DNA of 64,000 bases from CAWGJF01 sp963822905 (GTDB lineage: Bacteria > Bacteroidota > Ignavibacteria > Ignavibacteriales > Ignavibacteriaceae), in contig CAWGJF010000003.1 of assembly GCA_963822905.1 (NCBI GenBank), forward strand, positions 124,001 through 188,000. The letters are read 5' to 3'. The translations under genes were made by a program, and so were the position numbers. The notes below the pieces were generated by a model. It was not told where the DNA came from. It did not search any database and saw only the letters and a list, made by a program, of their open reading frames with translations. This document shows positions 1-10,438 of the stretch, one piece after another (position 1 is the stretch's first letter; each line of letters begins with the position of its first letter).

Positions 1-1639
1 CTCCCGCTGGAACAAATCCAAAAATTAGAGAATCAGAATCGGTAACAAAAAAATCAGACTTCCAGGAAAATTTTAATGCACGGTAATTTGGAAATGAATC
101 GGGAAGAGTAACAAACAATTCAACCGAACCATCAGCTCTGACCTCGCTGATAGCAGGATTATTCGACGACAAGCCCCACCCGATAATAGAGTTATGATTT
201 GGAAATCTCTGTACACTTCCCATTGCAGAAGAAAATGATGAAGGATCATTTTTATGTTCCCACACAAGGAAGGCCAGCTTATTAATTTCATCCAACTGGT
301 ATTCTGCTGCACGTGAAAATTGCGGTGAATGGAGATTACCATTATCAAAAAGCGTTAAGTTTCCGTTGGATAATCTTCTAATATCATGCTGATGAGAAAA
401 TCCTTGCGAGTCATTTATAAAAGTGAATTGATTATTTTCACAATACTCCCCTCCCCATCTCCATATAATATTACCTGTTTGTCTGTTGATCTTGGTGACT
501 TCATCCATATGCCTTGAGGAAAGGATTAAATTTCCATCGTTATCCAATTCAATTGCATTAGAATGTACATAATCAATAATTGAATCTGTCATAACGATAT
601 CGTAGGTTGCATCAGTTATCTGGAAGTGATCAAAGCTGCGCCATTGAAAAATTACATCTTTATTCTCATCAAGTTCCTGTATAACTATTCCGGTAACAAT
701 CGCATTCGGATTACCACCCGGAACAATTGTATCCATTCGTACATACTGGTTATCGTAACCCATCAGAAGGTAATGATTGTTGTTAAGAATTGTAAGATCG
801 TGAACATCAGTCGAATAGCCGTTCCTGATAGTAACACTGTCGATCAAATTGTATGAACTATCGAGAACATAATATTTCCAGCCGTTACTGTTGAAGTAGG
901 TTAATAAATTTCCGGGCTGTTTTTTAAAATCAAAATTACTTCCGTTTGTTTTCCTGTAAAAAACCGGGATCCCCATATTATCTATAATTATTAAATAGTT
1001 TCCATTGGAACCGGTAATTGGAAAAGGGCAAAGAAAAATATTTCCGGGAGTTGGCAGATTTATTGAATCAGCGGTTATAGCTGGAAAGTCTGGTGGCAGC
1101 GTTGCATCCATTACTGTAAATTTTGGTATAAGTTTTTCCAAAACCGAAGTTTGTGGTAATAAGTTGTATACGATATTCAGCTTATGGAAGAACTTTTCCG
1201 GATTATTATTTATTTTTTTGTTTAAATCACTATCAGAAACTTTGAAATAAAAATTTAGATCCGGTATGCTTTCATTCTCCACAGTCCGCAGTTGCTCAGA
1301 AAAACCAACGCTAACATTTTCTCCTTCAGCAAATGGAATCTGAGGTACGAAGAGTAGAGTCCTGTTGTCTTCAGTTAGTTTTATTCTCCCTTGATGTATT
1401 CCGGATAATTCACCCTTTACTATAAATATTTTTTGGTTTGTGACAACATCTTGCTTGAAAGGCTTGCCGTATCTGATAATAATATTAGTTTCCGGTGAAT
1501 TCATTTCTGAACCCGGAATGGGAGAAATGTACTGAAAATCATTAGCGACTAAATTTTGAGTGAGGCCATCAAATCGAAAAAAAATTATAAAAGCAAAAAT
1601 GTAAAATAATTTTATCGATTGATTGGAAGGGTTTTTCAT
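1..1639 (-). CDS. arylsulfotransferase (ASST)-like secreted protein, 3' end outside window
   Basis: The minus strand is open from an ATG at 1639 to the left edge of the window (about 546 codons), so the C-terminus is missing. The start reads MKNPSNQSIKLFYIFAFIIFF, a signal peptide-like segment. The middle carries features of the ASST/PF05935-PF14269 type: STDVHDLTILNNNHYLLMG, a later YVHSNAIELDNDGNLILSS, then INRQTGNIIWRWGG and FSHQHDIRRLSNGNLTLFDN. Known members move sulfuryl groups between phenolic esters, but many relatives are uncharacterised propeller proteins, so the activity is inferred. The gene follows the Omp28-like gene on the same strand with a gap of about 116 bp. No Shine-Dalgarno is obvious. 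A T9SS sorting domain would be expected beyond the edge but cannot be seen. Confidence 0.75.
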   Translation of the reverse strand, partial: MKNPSNQSIKLFYIFAFIIFFRFDGLTQNLVANDFQYISPIPGSEMNSPETNIIIRYGKPFKQDVVTNQKIFIVKGELSGIHQGRIKLTEDNRTLLFVPQIPFAEGENVSVGFSEQLRTVENESIPDLNFYFKVSDSDLNKKINNNPEKFFHKLNIVYNLLPQTSVLEKLIPKFTVMDATLPPDFPAITADSINLPTPGNIFLCPFPITGSNGNYLIIIDNMGIPVFYRKTNGSNFDFKKQPGNLLTYFNSNGWKYYVLDSSYNLIDSVTIRNGYSTDVHDLTILNNNHYLLMGYDNQYVRMDTIVPGGNPNAIVTGIVIQELDENKDVIFQWRSFDHFQITDATYDIVMTDSIIDYVHSNAIELDNDGNLILSSRHMDEVTKINRQTGNIIWRWGGEYCENNQFTFINDSQGFSHQHDIRRLSNGNLTLFDNGNLHSPQFSRAAEYQLDEINKLAFLVWEHKNDPSSFSSAMGSVQRFPNHNSIIGWGLSSNNPAISEVRADGSVELFVTLPDSFPNYRALKFSWKSDFFVTDSDSLIFGFVPAG

Positions 1640-1755
1640 TTGAAGCCAGGAATTTTGTGTAAATGATTCTCAAGATATTGGCATTTCAATGAATTTTCAA
1701 GAGGCTAAGGAAAGCATTTTAAAGATTAGTAATCAACAAAAATTACTACTAAACA

Positions 1756-2781
1756 CTATTTCAACAAAATCATCTTTTTTGTCTGAGCTAATCCGTTTGA
1801 TTGAAGCGAGTAAAAATAAACACCGGCAGATAAGTTTGATGTCTCAAACGTCAGTTCATAATTACCGGCAGGAATATTTTTGTCCAACAATGTTGCAATT
1901 TCATTACCAAGCAAATTGAAAATTTTTAAGATAGTAAAACCAGGTTGAGCGATACTGAACTTTATTTTTGTAGAAGGATTGAATGGATTAGGATAGTTTT
2001 GTCCGAGTCGAAATGAAAATGGATTCGATTGTTCACCCCGTACCTCAGTTATCTGTAAATCAGAATAATTTATTGTTGCGGATTGGTAAACCGTTTTTGA
2101 TCCAGTACTTTGGACAAAAACGACAATGCTTAAACTATCAGGAATCCAGAGAGGATCTAAGTCTATATTTTGTCCAAAATTTTTTGTTTCATTTAAATCA
2201 ATTGTAAATGGAAGCCCGTCAGGAGTTGGCAGCATTTTTCTCATCACATGAATATGATGTGTAATGTTGTTTCTCCCTGCATAGTATAAATTTTCTGCGA
2301 CAACAAAATGTAAAACAAGATCAGAATCCGAAGTGTTTCCTGTTCTTGTCAACTCTGCATTTATTGAAACCTGGTTTCCTGATCTTGTCCCGCTTAAATT
2401 AATTTTTAATGGGCTTTCAGTTGTCACTAAATTATTCAGAGTGTCTGCCCAAAATGAATAACCTAATTGGTGAACACCATCAAACCATCCCTGTGGTGTG
2501 GCCTGAACCGGATTGTAATATGCATCTCTTGCATCCGATCCTTCCTGGCTCTGGTAATAAAGTGGATCATCTGTATAAGGGTAAACCATATGGTAGAATA
2601 AATAACTTATCTTATCTCCGTTTGTTCCGTGAATATAATTTTCAACTGCAGTGTGAGCAGGAGGGCAAAGCGGGCAATGAGAATTTGTAAATACTTCAAC
2701 CAAAACTTTTCTTTCTTCCTGGGCTGGCATGAGTGTTGAAAACACTAAGGTGATAAATATGATAATTGTCCAAAACTTCAT
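1756..2781 (-). CDS. Omp28-like thioredoxin-fold protein with T9SS sorting domain
   Basis: The start is placed at the ATG encoding MKFWTIIIFITLVFSTLMPAQ, a clear signal peptide; the upstream alternative would add 13 charged or polar residues. Just after it comes VEVFTNSHCPLCPPAHTAVE, a CxxC motif like that of Omp28/thioredoxin-like secreted proteins of Bacteroidota. The centre is beta-rich. The last 80 residues are a complete T9SS type A sorting domain (NYPNPFNPSTKIKFSI to TKKMILLK), so the protein should cross the outer membrane through T9SS. It lies upstream of the arylsulfotransferase-like gene on the same strand. Its substrate is unknown. It resembles the CxxC proteins at 42-47 kb. Confidence 0.8.
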   Translation of the reverse strand: MKFWTIIIFITLVFSTLMPAQEERKVLVEVFTNSHCPLCPPAHTAVENYIHGTNGDKISYLFYHMVYPYTDDPLYYQSQEGSDARDAYYNPVQATPQGWFDGVHQLGYSFWADTLNNLVTTESPLKINLSGTRSGNQVSINAELTRTGNTSDSDLVLHFVVAENLYYAGRNNITHHIHVMRKMLPTPDGLPFTIDLNETKNFGQNIDLDPLWIPDSLSIVVFVQSTGSKTVYQSATINYSDLQITEVRGEQSNPFSFRLGQNYPNPFNPSTKIKFSIAQPGFTILKIFNLLGNEIATLLDKNIPAGNYELTFETSNLSAGVYFYSLQSNGLAQTKKMILLK

Positions 2782-2951
2782 TTTACTTTTGGTATAGTGA
2801 AAAGTAGAATATTTAACCAAATGAATTTAAGAAAGGTAAAGCTTAAGTTTGTCACGAAATTGTAACAACAATATGGTGATTTGGATTTTTTTTAGATATT
2901 GTAAATAGTATTGCCAGGAATAATAGTTAAAATATGGAACGATAGATATCT

Positions 2952-2997
2952 GCTAAAAAAAAGTGTCTTAGCGGTAAATAAATATCACTAAGACACC
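2952..2997 (-). terminator. intrinsic terminator downstream of pepF
   Basis: GTGTCTTAG (2963-2971) pairs with CTAAGACAC (2988-2996). Read on the minus strand, the hairpin is followed by a run of eight T residues. It lies about 30 bp past the stop of the pepF reading frame. Confidence 0.75.
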
Positions 2998-3024
2998 TAA
3001 ATCACCTAATTCCACAAGGAGATT

Positions 3025-4903
3025 TTATTTTCCCATCTTGTTTAGAATTTCTTCCATCTCATCCATAACTCTATTCATTTTCTTCATCGTTAGCGTAACC
3101 GGTTCTGGTGACAATGGATCGATACCAGCATCCTGAATTAATTCTGTAGGATATTTTGAACTTCCGCCTTTAAGTATGTTATAATATTTTTCAACTGCCG
3201 GTTTCCCGTCGTTCAGCATTTTCTCAACAAAAGCGGTTCCATAGATTAATGAAGTAGCATACTGGAATACATAATAATTATATCCTAAGAAGTGAGGAAT
3301 GTATGACCATTCGTACTGAATGTAATCATCAACAACACAATGACCTTCATCATTTCCGTAATATTTTTTAACTATGTCATAATAAATTTTGTCCATATCC
3401 TCGCCGGTAATCGACTCACCCGCTTCTACTTTTTTATGAATATCCCATTCAAATTCAGCAAATGAAGTCTGGCGGAAAATTGTTAATCTTAACAAATCAA
3501 GATAACTGCCGAGCAGGTATAATTTTTCTTCATCGTTCTTAGCATTTTTAACCATGTAATCATTCAGTAAAGTTTCATTAACTGTTGAAGCAATTTCCGC
3601 CACAAAGGTTGCATAATCAGATTTTGAAAAAGGTTGATTTTTATTTGAAAAATAACTGTGCATTGTATGACCAAGTTCGTGGGCAAGAGTTGAAACAGAT
3701 TCATAATCATCATTCCAGTTCATTAAAATATATGGATGAACATCATATGCAGCCCCTGTTGAATATGCTCCGCTTCTTTTTCCGACTGTCGGCATATAGT
3801 CAATCCATCTGTCGTTGAAAGCTTTATGGAGGGTATTCACATATTCATCGCCAAGCAGTTGTAAAGCATTCGAAATAATATTTTGTCCCTGTACAACTGT
3901 AAAATTCATATCAACTTTTTCAACAAGTGGAACATAGAGATCATAATAATGAAGCTTATCAACACCTAGCATTCTTTTCTTTCAAATCCAGGAAGCGGTA
4001 AAGTGTTGGCAGATTATTATTTACTGCATCTATTAAAGTTGAATAAATAGAAACAGGCAGATTATCACTGTTTAAAGCAGCTTCCAATGATGACTTGTAT
4101 TTTCTATCCTTTGCATAAACCCAATCCTTTTTCACTTTTCCGCCGAGGTTTGCACCGAGTGTATCCTTTAAAATCTCCATAACTGTTAAAGAAAACTTTC
4201 ATCACTTTTTCGCGGTCTTCCCTGTTTGGTACTCCTCTGTATTTCGTATATAATGCAGGAGTAAGTTCAACTTCTTCACCTGTTGAGAGATGTAACTTTT
4301 GGTGCAGGTTTTTCTGCATTGTTAAAAATTCCATAAACATCATTCTGGTTTCCCGCAATCAATCCAAAACTTGCAAGTATTTTTTCTTCGGGTTCGGTTA
4401 AAGTGTGTGCTCTTAATCGTTGAATGTTATCAATATAAGTGCTGAATTCTGAAAGTTCGGGTTTGTCTTTGAAAGAACTGATCAATTTTTTCTTTTGGAA
4501 TTGAAAGAATTTCCGGCTCAAGAAAAGCAGTATTTTCACTAAACTTAGTTCCAATGGATGTTATCTGCTGATCAAGCGATTGGTTTTCTGAGATATTAAG
4601 ATTTTCATTACTGAGATTGCTTGCGTAAGATCCGGTTGAATATAAACATTTTAGAACATCAAAAAAAGTTTTTAATGCGTCGTAAAGTGTTTCTGCATTG
4701 CTGCCGAGCTTACCTTTGTAGTCCGGAAGCTTATCAATTTTTGTGGAGATATTATTTACTGCGGTTTGCCAGGCTTCAACAGATGGATAAACTTCCGCTA
4801 AATTCCATTTATATTTTTCTTCAACTTTGGACCGGTCAAGATTTTGCGCAAAGGAATTGCTTCCAAAATAGAAAAGAAAAATTACGATGAATAATTGTTT
4901 CAT
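3025..4903 (-). pseudogene. pepF: oligoendopeptidase F (M3B), secreted, broken by four frameshifts
   Basis: The protein reads through five overlapping frames: MKQLFIVIFLFYFGSNSFAQ signal peptide and N-terminal helices; KPELSEFSTYIDNIQRLRAH; LSTGEEVELTPALYTKYRGV; DTLGANLGGKVKKDWVYAKD; and a long C-terminal part with the M3 zinc site HELGHTMHS, plus GEGHCVVDD-like and YQYATSL-type segments typical of PepF. Frameshifts fall near 4475, 4292, 4166 and 3976. Three of the junctions sit in or next to short A or G runs, and removing one base restores the family sequence. Spliced, it would be about 620 residues, a normal PepF length. PepF cleaves short peptides and is usually cytoplasmic, so the signal peptide points to an exported version. 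Either the gene is decaying or the sequence has indel errors. Confidence 0.85.
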
Positions 4904-5448
4904 AAAATCACCTGAAGATTATTTAATAGAATGAAAATAGATGAACAAAATTAAGCAGAAAAGAAGTTACTTTCCCGAAAAAATGATGAATGGTTACGAA
5001 AATATTTTGATGGAGTGCATTGTTAAACAAAAAACTTTCGGTCAAATTTGTTGTATTTCAGTAAGCTCTACTTCTTAAATTATTACCTTTTTACCTTCTA
5101 ATATTTTAAAGTGAAGAAAATTTTTCGAGAAGACACTTTTATTTTAAGCACAAAATTTGATATTAATATCTTTGTATTCTCGTGTCAATTAAATAAAAAT
5201 AGCTTAATTGAAGTCAGCATTTTTGGCGGGGAACTAAAATGCGGTGGTTGATTTCGCAAATAAATTCAGGATTTTTCAAGCTTTCCAAAAGCCTTCAAAC
5301 GATTGTAATCATTTCAAAACATTTCTTTGCAATGATTTATTGCAAAGTAATTATTATTATTACAACTAGAATTTACTTTACTGGCTTTACATAGCATAGG
5401 AAATTGCATACAAGAAAGTACTTGTTAAAGAAAAATCTCTTAGGTCAT
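4904..5448. other. 545-bp divergent intergenic region
   Basis: This gap separates the divergently transcribed pepF and the T9SS gene at 5449. I see no coding potential on either strand. It contains one clear inverted repeat (5325-5347) and a single TATCTTTG at 5167-5174 that matches the Bacteroidota -7 consensus TAnnTTTG, but without a convincing -33 element. Confidence 0.5.
5325..5347. repeat. perfect 9-bp inverted repeat, possible operator or leader hairpin
   Basis: CTTTGCAAT (5325-5333), loop GATTT, ATTGCAAAG (5339-5347). It lies about 100 bp upstream of the T9SS gene. No T-run follows on either strand, so it is not a terminator. Confidence 0.5.
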
Positions 5449-6342
5449 ATGATGAAAAACCTTAAATATTTATGTACCGCAATAACTATAGTTTTGTTTG
5501 TCTCAAATTCACTAATAGCTCAAGAGCCAGATCCAAACAGTTTCTTCCCTTCTTCAGTAGGTAATATTTGGGAGTATAGCACACCTATAGGAATTAGTAG
5601 AATTGAAATAATTAAAGATTCCATTGATTTAGATAATTTTAGATATTTGTTTTATTATCCAGAGCAACCAAGCTACAAGCTTGATACTTTGTATGATGTG
5701 TTTTATGTACCATATAATCTAAATTGGTTAAAATATAAACTAGATGCTGATTCTGGAGATACTTGGATGGTGCATCCGGAAGATACAATCAACGGAATTC
5801 AAAGAAGAGAAGCGTTAGTTAATAGCAAGTATCCGTGGTCTATTTTTGGACAACCTACAGAATTTATGGAAATTGAATATTATGACCTTAACTGGGGAGA
5901 CACAGTAATAAATCAATTTTCCTGGAAGGTAAATACAGAAACATTAGCATCTGGATTTGGATTAATCGAGGATTTTATTGAAGAACCTCCTCATATCGGA
6001 AAATTAATAAGAGGTTGTGTAATTGATGGGGATACTTTTGGAATTGTTACTGCAATTGATGAAGAAACTATATTGCCGGAAGATTTTTATCTTTCTCAAA
6101 ATTACCCCAACCCGTTTAATCCTACTACAACTATCAGTTATTCAATAAACGAAAGTCAATTTATAACAATAAAAATTTATGATTCATTAGGGAAAGAAAT
6201 TGTTACACTTGTTAATGAAGAAAAACCTGCCGGGCTTTATGAAATTACTTTTAATGCAAAGGGGCTTTCAAGCGGAATATATATTTACAGGCTTTCTACA
6301 GATAAAAAGGTAATATCTAATAAAATGATTTTAATTAAATAG
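5449..6342 (+). CDS. T9SS-sorted secreted protein of unknown function
   Basis: The start is placed at the ATG pair encoding MMKNLKYLCTAITIVLFVSNSLIAQ, a typical signal peptide preceded by TTAGG; a TTG start further upstream would put 15 mostly basic residues in front of it. The mature part (SFFPSSVGNIWEYSTPIGISRIEI onward) is about 190 residues, rich in aromatic and acidic residues, with no motif I can assign. Proteins with a related 'VGNxWxY' opening are common in Bacteroidota as uncharacterised surface proteins. The C-terminus is a complete T9SS sorting domain from NYPNPFNPTTTISYSINESQ to SNKMILIK. It ends 28 bp before the M6-type protease gene, so the two are probably co-transcribed. Confidence 0.75.
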   Translation: MMKNLKYLCTAITIVLFVSNSLIAQEPDPNSFFPSSVGNIWEYSTPIGISRIEIIKDSIDLDNFRYLFYYPEQPSYKLDTLYDVFYVPYNLNWLKYKLDADSGDTWMVHPEDTINGIQRREALVNSKYPWSIFGQPTEFMEIEYYDLNWGDTVINQFSWKVNTETLASGFGLIEDFIEEPPHIGKLIRGCVIDGDTFGIVTAIDEETILPEDFYLSQNYPNPFNPTTTISYSINESQFITIKIYDSLGKEIVTLVNEEKPAGLYEITFNAKGLSSGIYIYRLSTDKKVISNKMILIK

Positions 6343-6370
6343 AAATAGTATTTAAGAACGGAGAATGAAA

Positions 6371-8546
6371 ATGAAGACAATATTTTTCACAACCGTCTGT
6401 ATTTTTTTATCGCTGTCAAATATTTCAGCACAAGTAGAAGAATTGGATTGTACAGGATTACCTGAAAAACTAATTACATATCAGGGACAAATAGGTGGTT
6501 TTGCTTTGCCTTCATCAGGAACTCTTAATGTACTAATTGTTTTTTGCCAGTTCCCTGATGATAATTACAATATAAATGATCCATATTGGCAAAAAGGAAG
6601 TCCACCCGATAATATGAACGAATGGGTAAATCAGACATGAACGATTAATCCAATTACTGGTTCTTTAACTCATTATTTTAATGATATGTCTTTTAACAGC
6701 CTTAAATTCATAGGGAAAGTAATTGCGAAAACAAGTCCACATACAAGACAATGGTACCTTAATAATGGTCTTACAAGAGGGTTTATACAAAAGGAAATAC
6801 TTGAAGAAATAGATCAGACGTGGAGTTTTGCCGAGTTTGATAATTGGGATCTTGTTTCTACTTATAATCATATTAACCAACCAGATAATATAGTAGATAT
6901 GATAATAATGGTATGGAGAAATATTGCAAAAGAATATCCAATTGGCCAACAAGAAGATATTTATAATGCATTAGATTTTACTAATTATGGAACACTTGGT
7001 GGAGGATCGTTTACTGTTGATAACGGAACAAGAACTATAAAAACTGGATTTTGGCCTAATGGAAGCATTCCAGGTGGTTCTGGTGTAACTATAATAGATC
7101 AAGTGGTTGATAAAACTCTTTGGGCATCTATTCACGAGTTTGGGCATTATTTAATGGGAGGGAATGAATATCATGTTGGTTTCGGATTTTGGGGAATGGT
7201 TGATGCGTGGGGAAAGAAAAGTAAAGTTGCTAATTCATTCGAAAGATATCGATTAGGTTGGATTAATGTTAACGAAGTTAATAGCTCTCCAGATCAGACA
7301 ATTTATAATGCTATTATTCCAGACTACGTGACCTATGGAGTAGTTTATAGATTTAATATTGATCCAGCAACAAATCAGTTTTTCTATGTTGAAAACCATC
7401 AAAGTTTATCATATTGGGAACAAGAGCAATGCGGTATGCTTTACGGTAATATTGAAAATGGATTATATGTGCTTCGACAAGATGGTTCAGTAGGAAGCAA
7501 TGTTCAGGCAATACCAGCAGATGGAAGGTTTGATTGGACGGTAAATCAATTAGTTCCAAATCCTTGGGGTAGCGATCCACCATATTTACCAGTTTTTAAA
7601 AATATTGGTATAGATAGATTTGAGGGATATCATGATTTGCAGAGCATTCCGTGGACTTGGAATGGTCAAAACCAAAATCCCCATTGTAATTCATTTTACT
7701 GAAGATGAAAATGGAGACCCTATACTAGATGTAAGATTTAACGGTGATGGGAAAGATGCATTTAGGGAAGATTTTAATGAAATATTTTCACCATGGAGTA
7801 ATCCAAATTCATATAAAAAAGGGACAATACCAACTGCAACGCCATTCGGATTTAAAATTAATAGTGAAAATAATGGAGTAATTTCAACAGACATTTATGT
7901 AAATACTGCTCTAAATGCCCCACCTTCTAAACCTTATCTTGGATGGTACTGGTTAGGTCCGGTTCAGTATGGTTGGATTCATTTGAATTGGAATGCACAA
8001 ACTTTTGATGGTTATCCCATAGAATCGGATTATGAATGGTCAGAACTACAGAGGAAAATAGGGGTTGGTACTTGGACTACTGTATATTCTGGTTCCAATA
8101 GGTATTGGTCAGATCATAGCATCACTTACGATCCGAATGGAGATACACCTGTTTATTTTAGAGTTAGAGTTCGTGATACTCAGGGACTATGGTCAGTGTG
8201 GTCGGAGTTATTTAATACTAAAATGATAAGTATTCACTATGATCAAAAAATTGGAGTGCAAACAATTTCGAACGAAAAACCAACTAACTATTCATTAGCT
8301 CAAAACTATCCAAATCCATTCAACCCAATTACGATAATTTCGTATTCAATTAAGCAAGATGGTTTAGTTTCATTAAAGGTATACGATATATTAGGAAACG
8401 AAGTTGCAAATCTGGTTAGCAATCAGGAAATAGCGGGGAGTTATTCTGTTAACTTTGATGCGTCAGATTTACCAAGTGGAATTTATTTCTATAGACTTAC
8501 TTCAGGAAACTTTACAGAAACAAAGAAACTTTTATTGTTAAAGTAA
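6371..8546 (+). pseudogene. M6-type secreted metalloprotease with T9SS domain, broken by a stop and a frameshift
   Basis: The second ATG (6371) is preferred because GGAG lies seven bases upstream, while the first ATG (6365) overlaps it. MKTIFFTTVCIFLSLSNISAQ is the signal peptide. The reading frame meets TGA at 6638-6640, where the protein reads VNQT*TINPITGSLTHYFNDMS in the same frame; TGG (Trp) would fit. It continues with LWASIHEFGHYLMGGNEY, the HExxH zinc motif of M6/immune inhibitor A-like proteases. A second lesion is a CCCC run at 7678-7681: with three C residues the frame continues NPIVIHFTEDENGDP into a fibronectin-like part and a complete T9SS domain ending TKKLLLLK. The intact protein would be about 725 residues and act outside the cell. 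Confidence 0.8.
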
Positions 8547-8566
8547 GGATTATCAATCTTCATTTA

Positions 8567-8597
8567 AAAGCCGGAGATAAATACTCCGGCTTTTTTT
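8567..8597 (+). terminator. intrinsic terminator after the M6-type protease gene
   Basis: AAAGCCGGAG (8567-8576) pairs with CTCCGGCTTT (8584-8593) and runs into seven T residues. It separates the secreted protease from the M49 gene. Confidence 0.85.
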
Positions 8598-8650
8598 ATA
8601 TTTAACATCATTCAAACAGAAATTTTCTAATTAGAGGAACAGGAAATAAA

Positions 8651-10324
8651 ATGAAATATTTTTTTTTATCACTGGTTTTTATCAGCTTGATATTATTGGG
8701 GTGTGAAAAACAATCAGAACAAATGGATCAATCGGAAGGAATGACAATGATTGAAAAAACAATTGCCAAATTTGTTCCTACAGAGCTGAAATTTGATGAA
8801 AGCAATCTTGATGAAAACCAGAAAAAAGTAGTAGAAAAACTTTATGAAGCTTCAAAAGTAATGGACGAAATTTTTCTTGATCAGGTTTATTCAAAAAATT
8901 ATCAAATCAGGGAAGACCTTAAAAAGCAGGATACAAAAGAAGCTAAAGAAAAATTAGAACTTTTTAATATTATGTTTGGTCCTTTTGACAGACTTGAAAA
9001 CGACGTCCCCTTTATCGGCACAGAAAAGAAACCGCTTGGTGCAAATTTTTATCCTGAAGATATGACAAAAGAAGAATTTGACAACTGGATTAAAAATCAT
9101 CCCGGCGATGAAAAATCATTTACGAATGAATTTACGGTTATCAGGAGAGATGGCGACAAGCTGGTTGCAATTCCTTACAGCCAATACTGGAAAGATAAAT
9201 TAACAGCAGCAACTAAGTTGCTAAAAGAAGCTGCTGAGTTTGCATATAATCCATCATTAAAAAAATACTTAAACTCCAGGGCAGATGCATTTCTGAGCAA
9301 CGATTATTACCAAAGTGATATGGATTGGATGGACGTAAAAGACAACACAATTGAGGTTGTTATCGGACCGTATGAAGTTTATGAAGATGAATTATTTAAT
9401 TACAAAGCTTCATTCGAAAGTTTTGTAACACTGAAAGATAAAGCAGAAACTGAAAAGCTTGATGTGTTTAAAAAATATTTGAGAGATATGGAAATTCATT
9501 TGCCGATTCCTGACGAGTATAAAAATTTTGATCGTGGTTCGGAATCACCGCTCGCAGTTGTGAATGAAGTTTTTACTGCCGGTGATACAAAAGCTGCGGT
9601 ACAAACGCTCGCGTTTAATTTGCCGAATGATGAAAGGGTTCGCCAGGTGAAAGGTTCAAAAAAAGTAATGCTGAAAAATGTTGCGCAGGCAAAGTATGAC
9701 AAGCTTCTTATTCCAATTACAAATATTGTTCTGGATAAAGATCAAATAAAATATGTGACCTTCAATTCATTCTTTACTCATTCACTTATGCACGAAATGT
9801 CTCACGGAATTGGTCCCGGCTTTATTAAAGTTGACGGAAGAGAAACCGAAGTCCGAAAAGAACTTAAAGAAACATATGCAACCCTGGAAGAATGCAAAGC
9901 TGATATACTCGGAATGTACAACAATGTTTTTATGATTGAGAAAGGTGTTTTCCCGGAAACATTTGAAAAAGAAACTTACGCAACTTTTCTAGCTGGAATT
10001 TTCAGATCAGTAAGGTTTGGAATAAATGAGGCTCACGGCGGAGGAAATGCAATAATCTATAATTATCTTTTAGAAAACGGCGGGTATGAATACGATCCAG
10101 AGACACAAAAGGTAAAAGTGAACTTTGAAAAAGTCGGTTCAGTACTTAAAGATCTTGCAAACAAGATATTAATGATACAGGCAAAAGGAGATTACCGGGG
10201 AGCAAAAGATCTAATAGCAAAGTATGTTGTTAATTCTCCCTCAATGCAAACTTTGCGTGATAAACTTTCCGACCTTCCTGTTGATATAAAACCTGTTTAC
10301 CAAATTGAAGAGATGTACAAGTAA
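8651..10324 (+). CDS. dipeptidyl-peptidase III family (M49) lipoprotein
   Basis: MKYFFLSLVFISLILLGCEK is a lipoprotein signal with Cys18 in a LLGC lipobox, so the enzyme should be anchored in a membrane facing the periplasm or outside. Family M49 removes dipeptides from the N-terminus of peptides. The zinc site here is HEMSH (about residues 381-385), followed about 30 residues later by EECKAD (413-418), the second M49 motif. Classic M49 enzymes have a six-residue HExxGH; the five-residue form is known from Caldithrix abyssi DPP III. The length of 557 residues fits bacterial members. The start has AGGAAATAAA upstream. It stands alone between terminators. A copy of its 3' end lies at 12.9 kb. 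Confidence 0.85.
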   Translation: MKYFFLSLVFISLILLGCEKQSEQMDQSEGMTMIEKTIAKFVPTELKFDESNLDENQKKVVEKLYEASKVMDEIFLDQVYSKNYQIREDLKKQDTKEAKEKLELFNIMFGPFDRLENDVPFIGTEKKPLGANFYPEDMTKEEFDNWIKNHPGDEKSFTNEFTVIRRDGDKLVAIPYSQYWKDKLTAATKLLKEAAEFAYNPSLKKYLNSRADAFLSNDYYQSDMDWMDVKDNTIEVVIGPYEVYEDELFNYKASFESFVTLKDKAETEKLDVFKKYLRDMEIHLPIPDEYKNFDRGSESPLAVVNEVFTAGDTKAAVQTLAFNLPNDERVRQVKGSKKVMLKNVAQAKYDKLLIPITNIVLDKDQIKYVTFNSFFTHSLMHEMSHGIGPGFIKVDGRETEVRKELKETYATLEECKADILGMYNNVFMIEKGVFPETFEKETYATFLAGIFRSVRFGINEAHGGGNAIIYNYLLENGGYEYDPETQKVKVNFEKVGSVLKDLANKILMIQAKGDYRGAKDLIAKYVVNSPSMQTLRDKLSDLPVDIKPVYQIEEMYK

Positions 10325-10351
10325 TTACAAGACTTCAAAATTTAAGGATTA

Positions 10352-10386
10352 ATGTCACCCTTAGGAATAGCAAAGGGTGACATTTT
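10352..10386. terminator. bidirectional terminator between convergent genes
   Basis: ATGTCACCCTT and AAAGGGTGACAT form a long stem followed by TTTTT. It sits between the M49 gene (plus) and the ABC permease gene (minus). A near-identical hairpin occurs at 12983-13018. Confidence 0.85.
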
Positions 10387-10438
10387 TAATTCTGCAATAA
10401 AAAATACTTCGAGTGGTTTAGCAAATTACTGTACAAGC

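Noticed and set aside
5167..5174. TATCTTTG as promoter of the T9SS gene at 5449
   Set aside because: The distance to the gene is about 275 bp and no -33 element is found; a single TAnnTTTG match is expected by chance.
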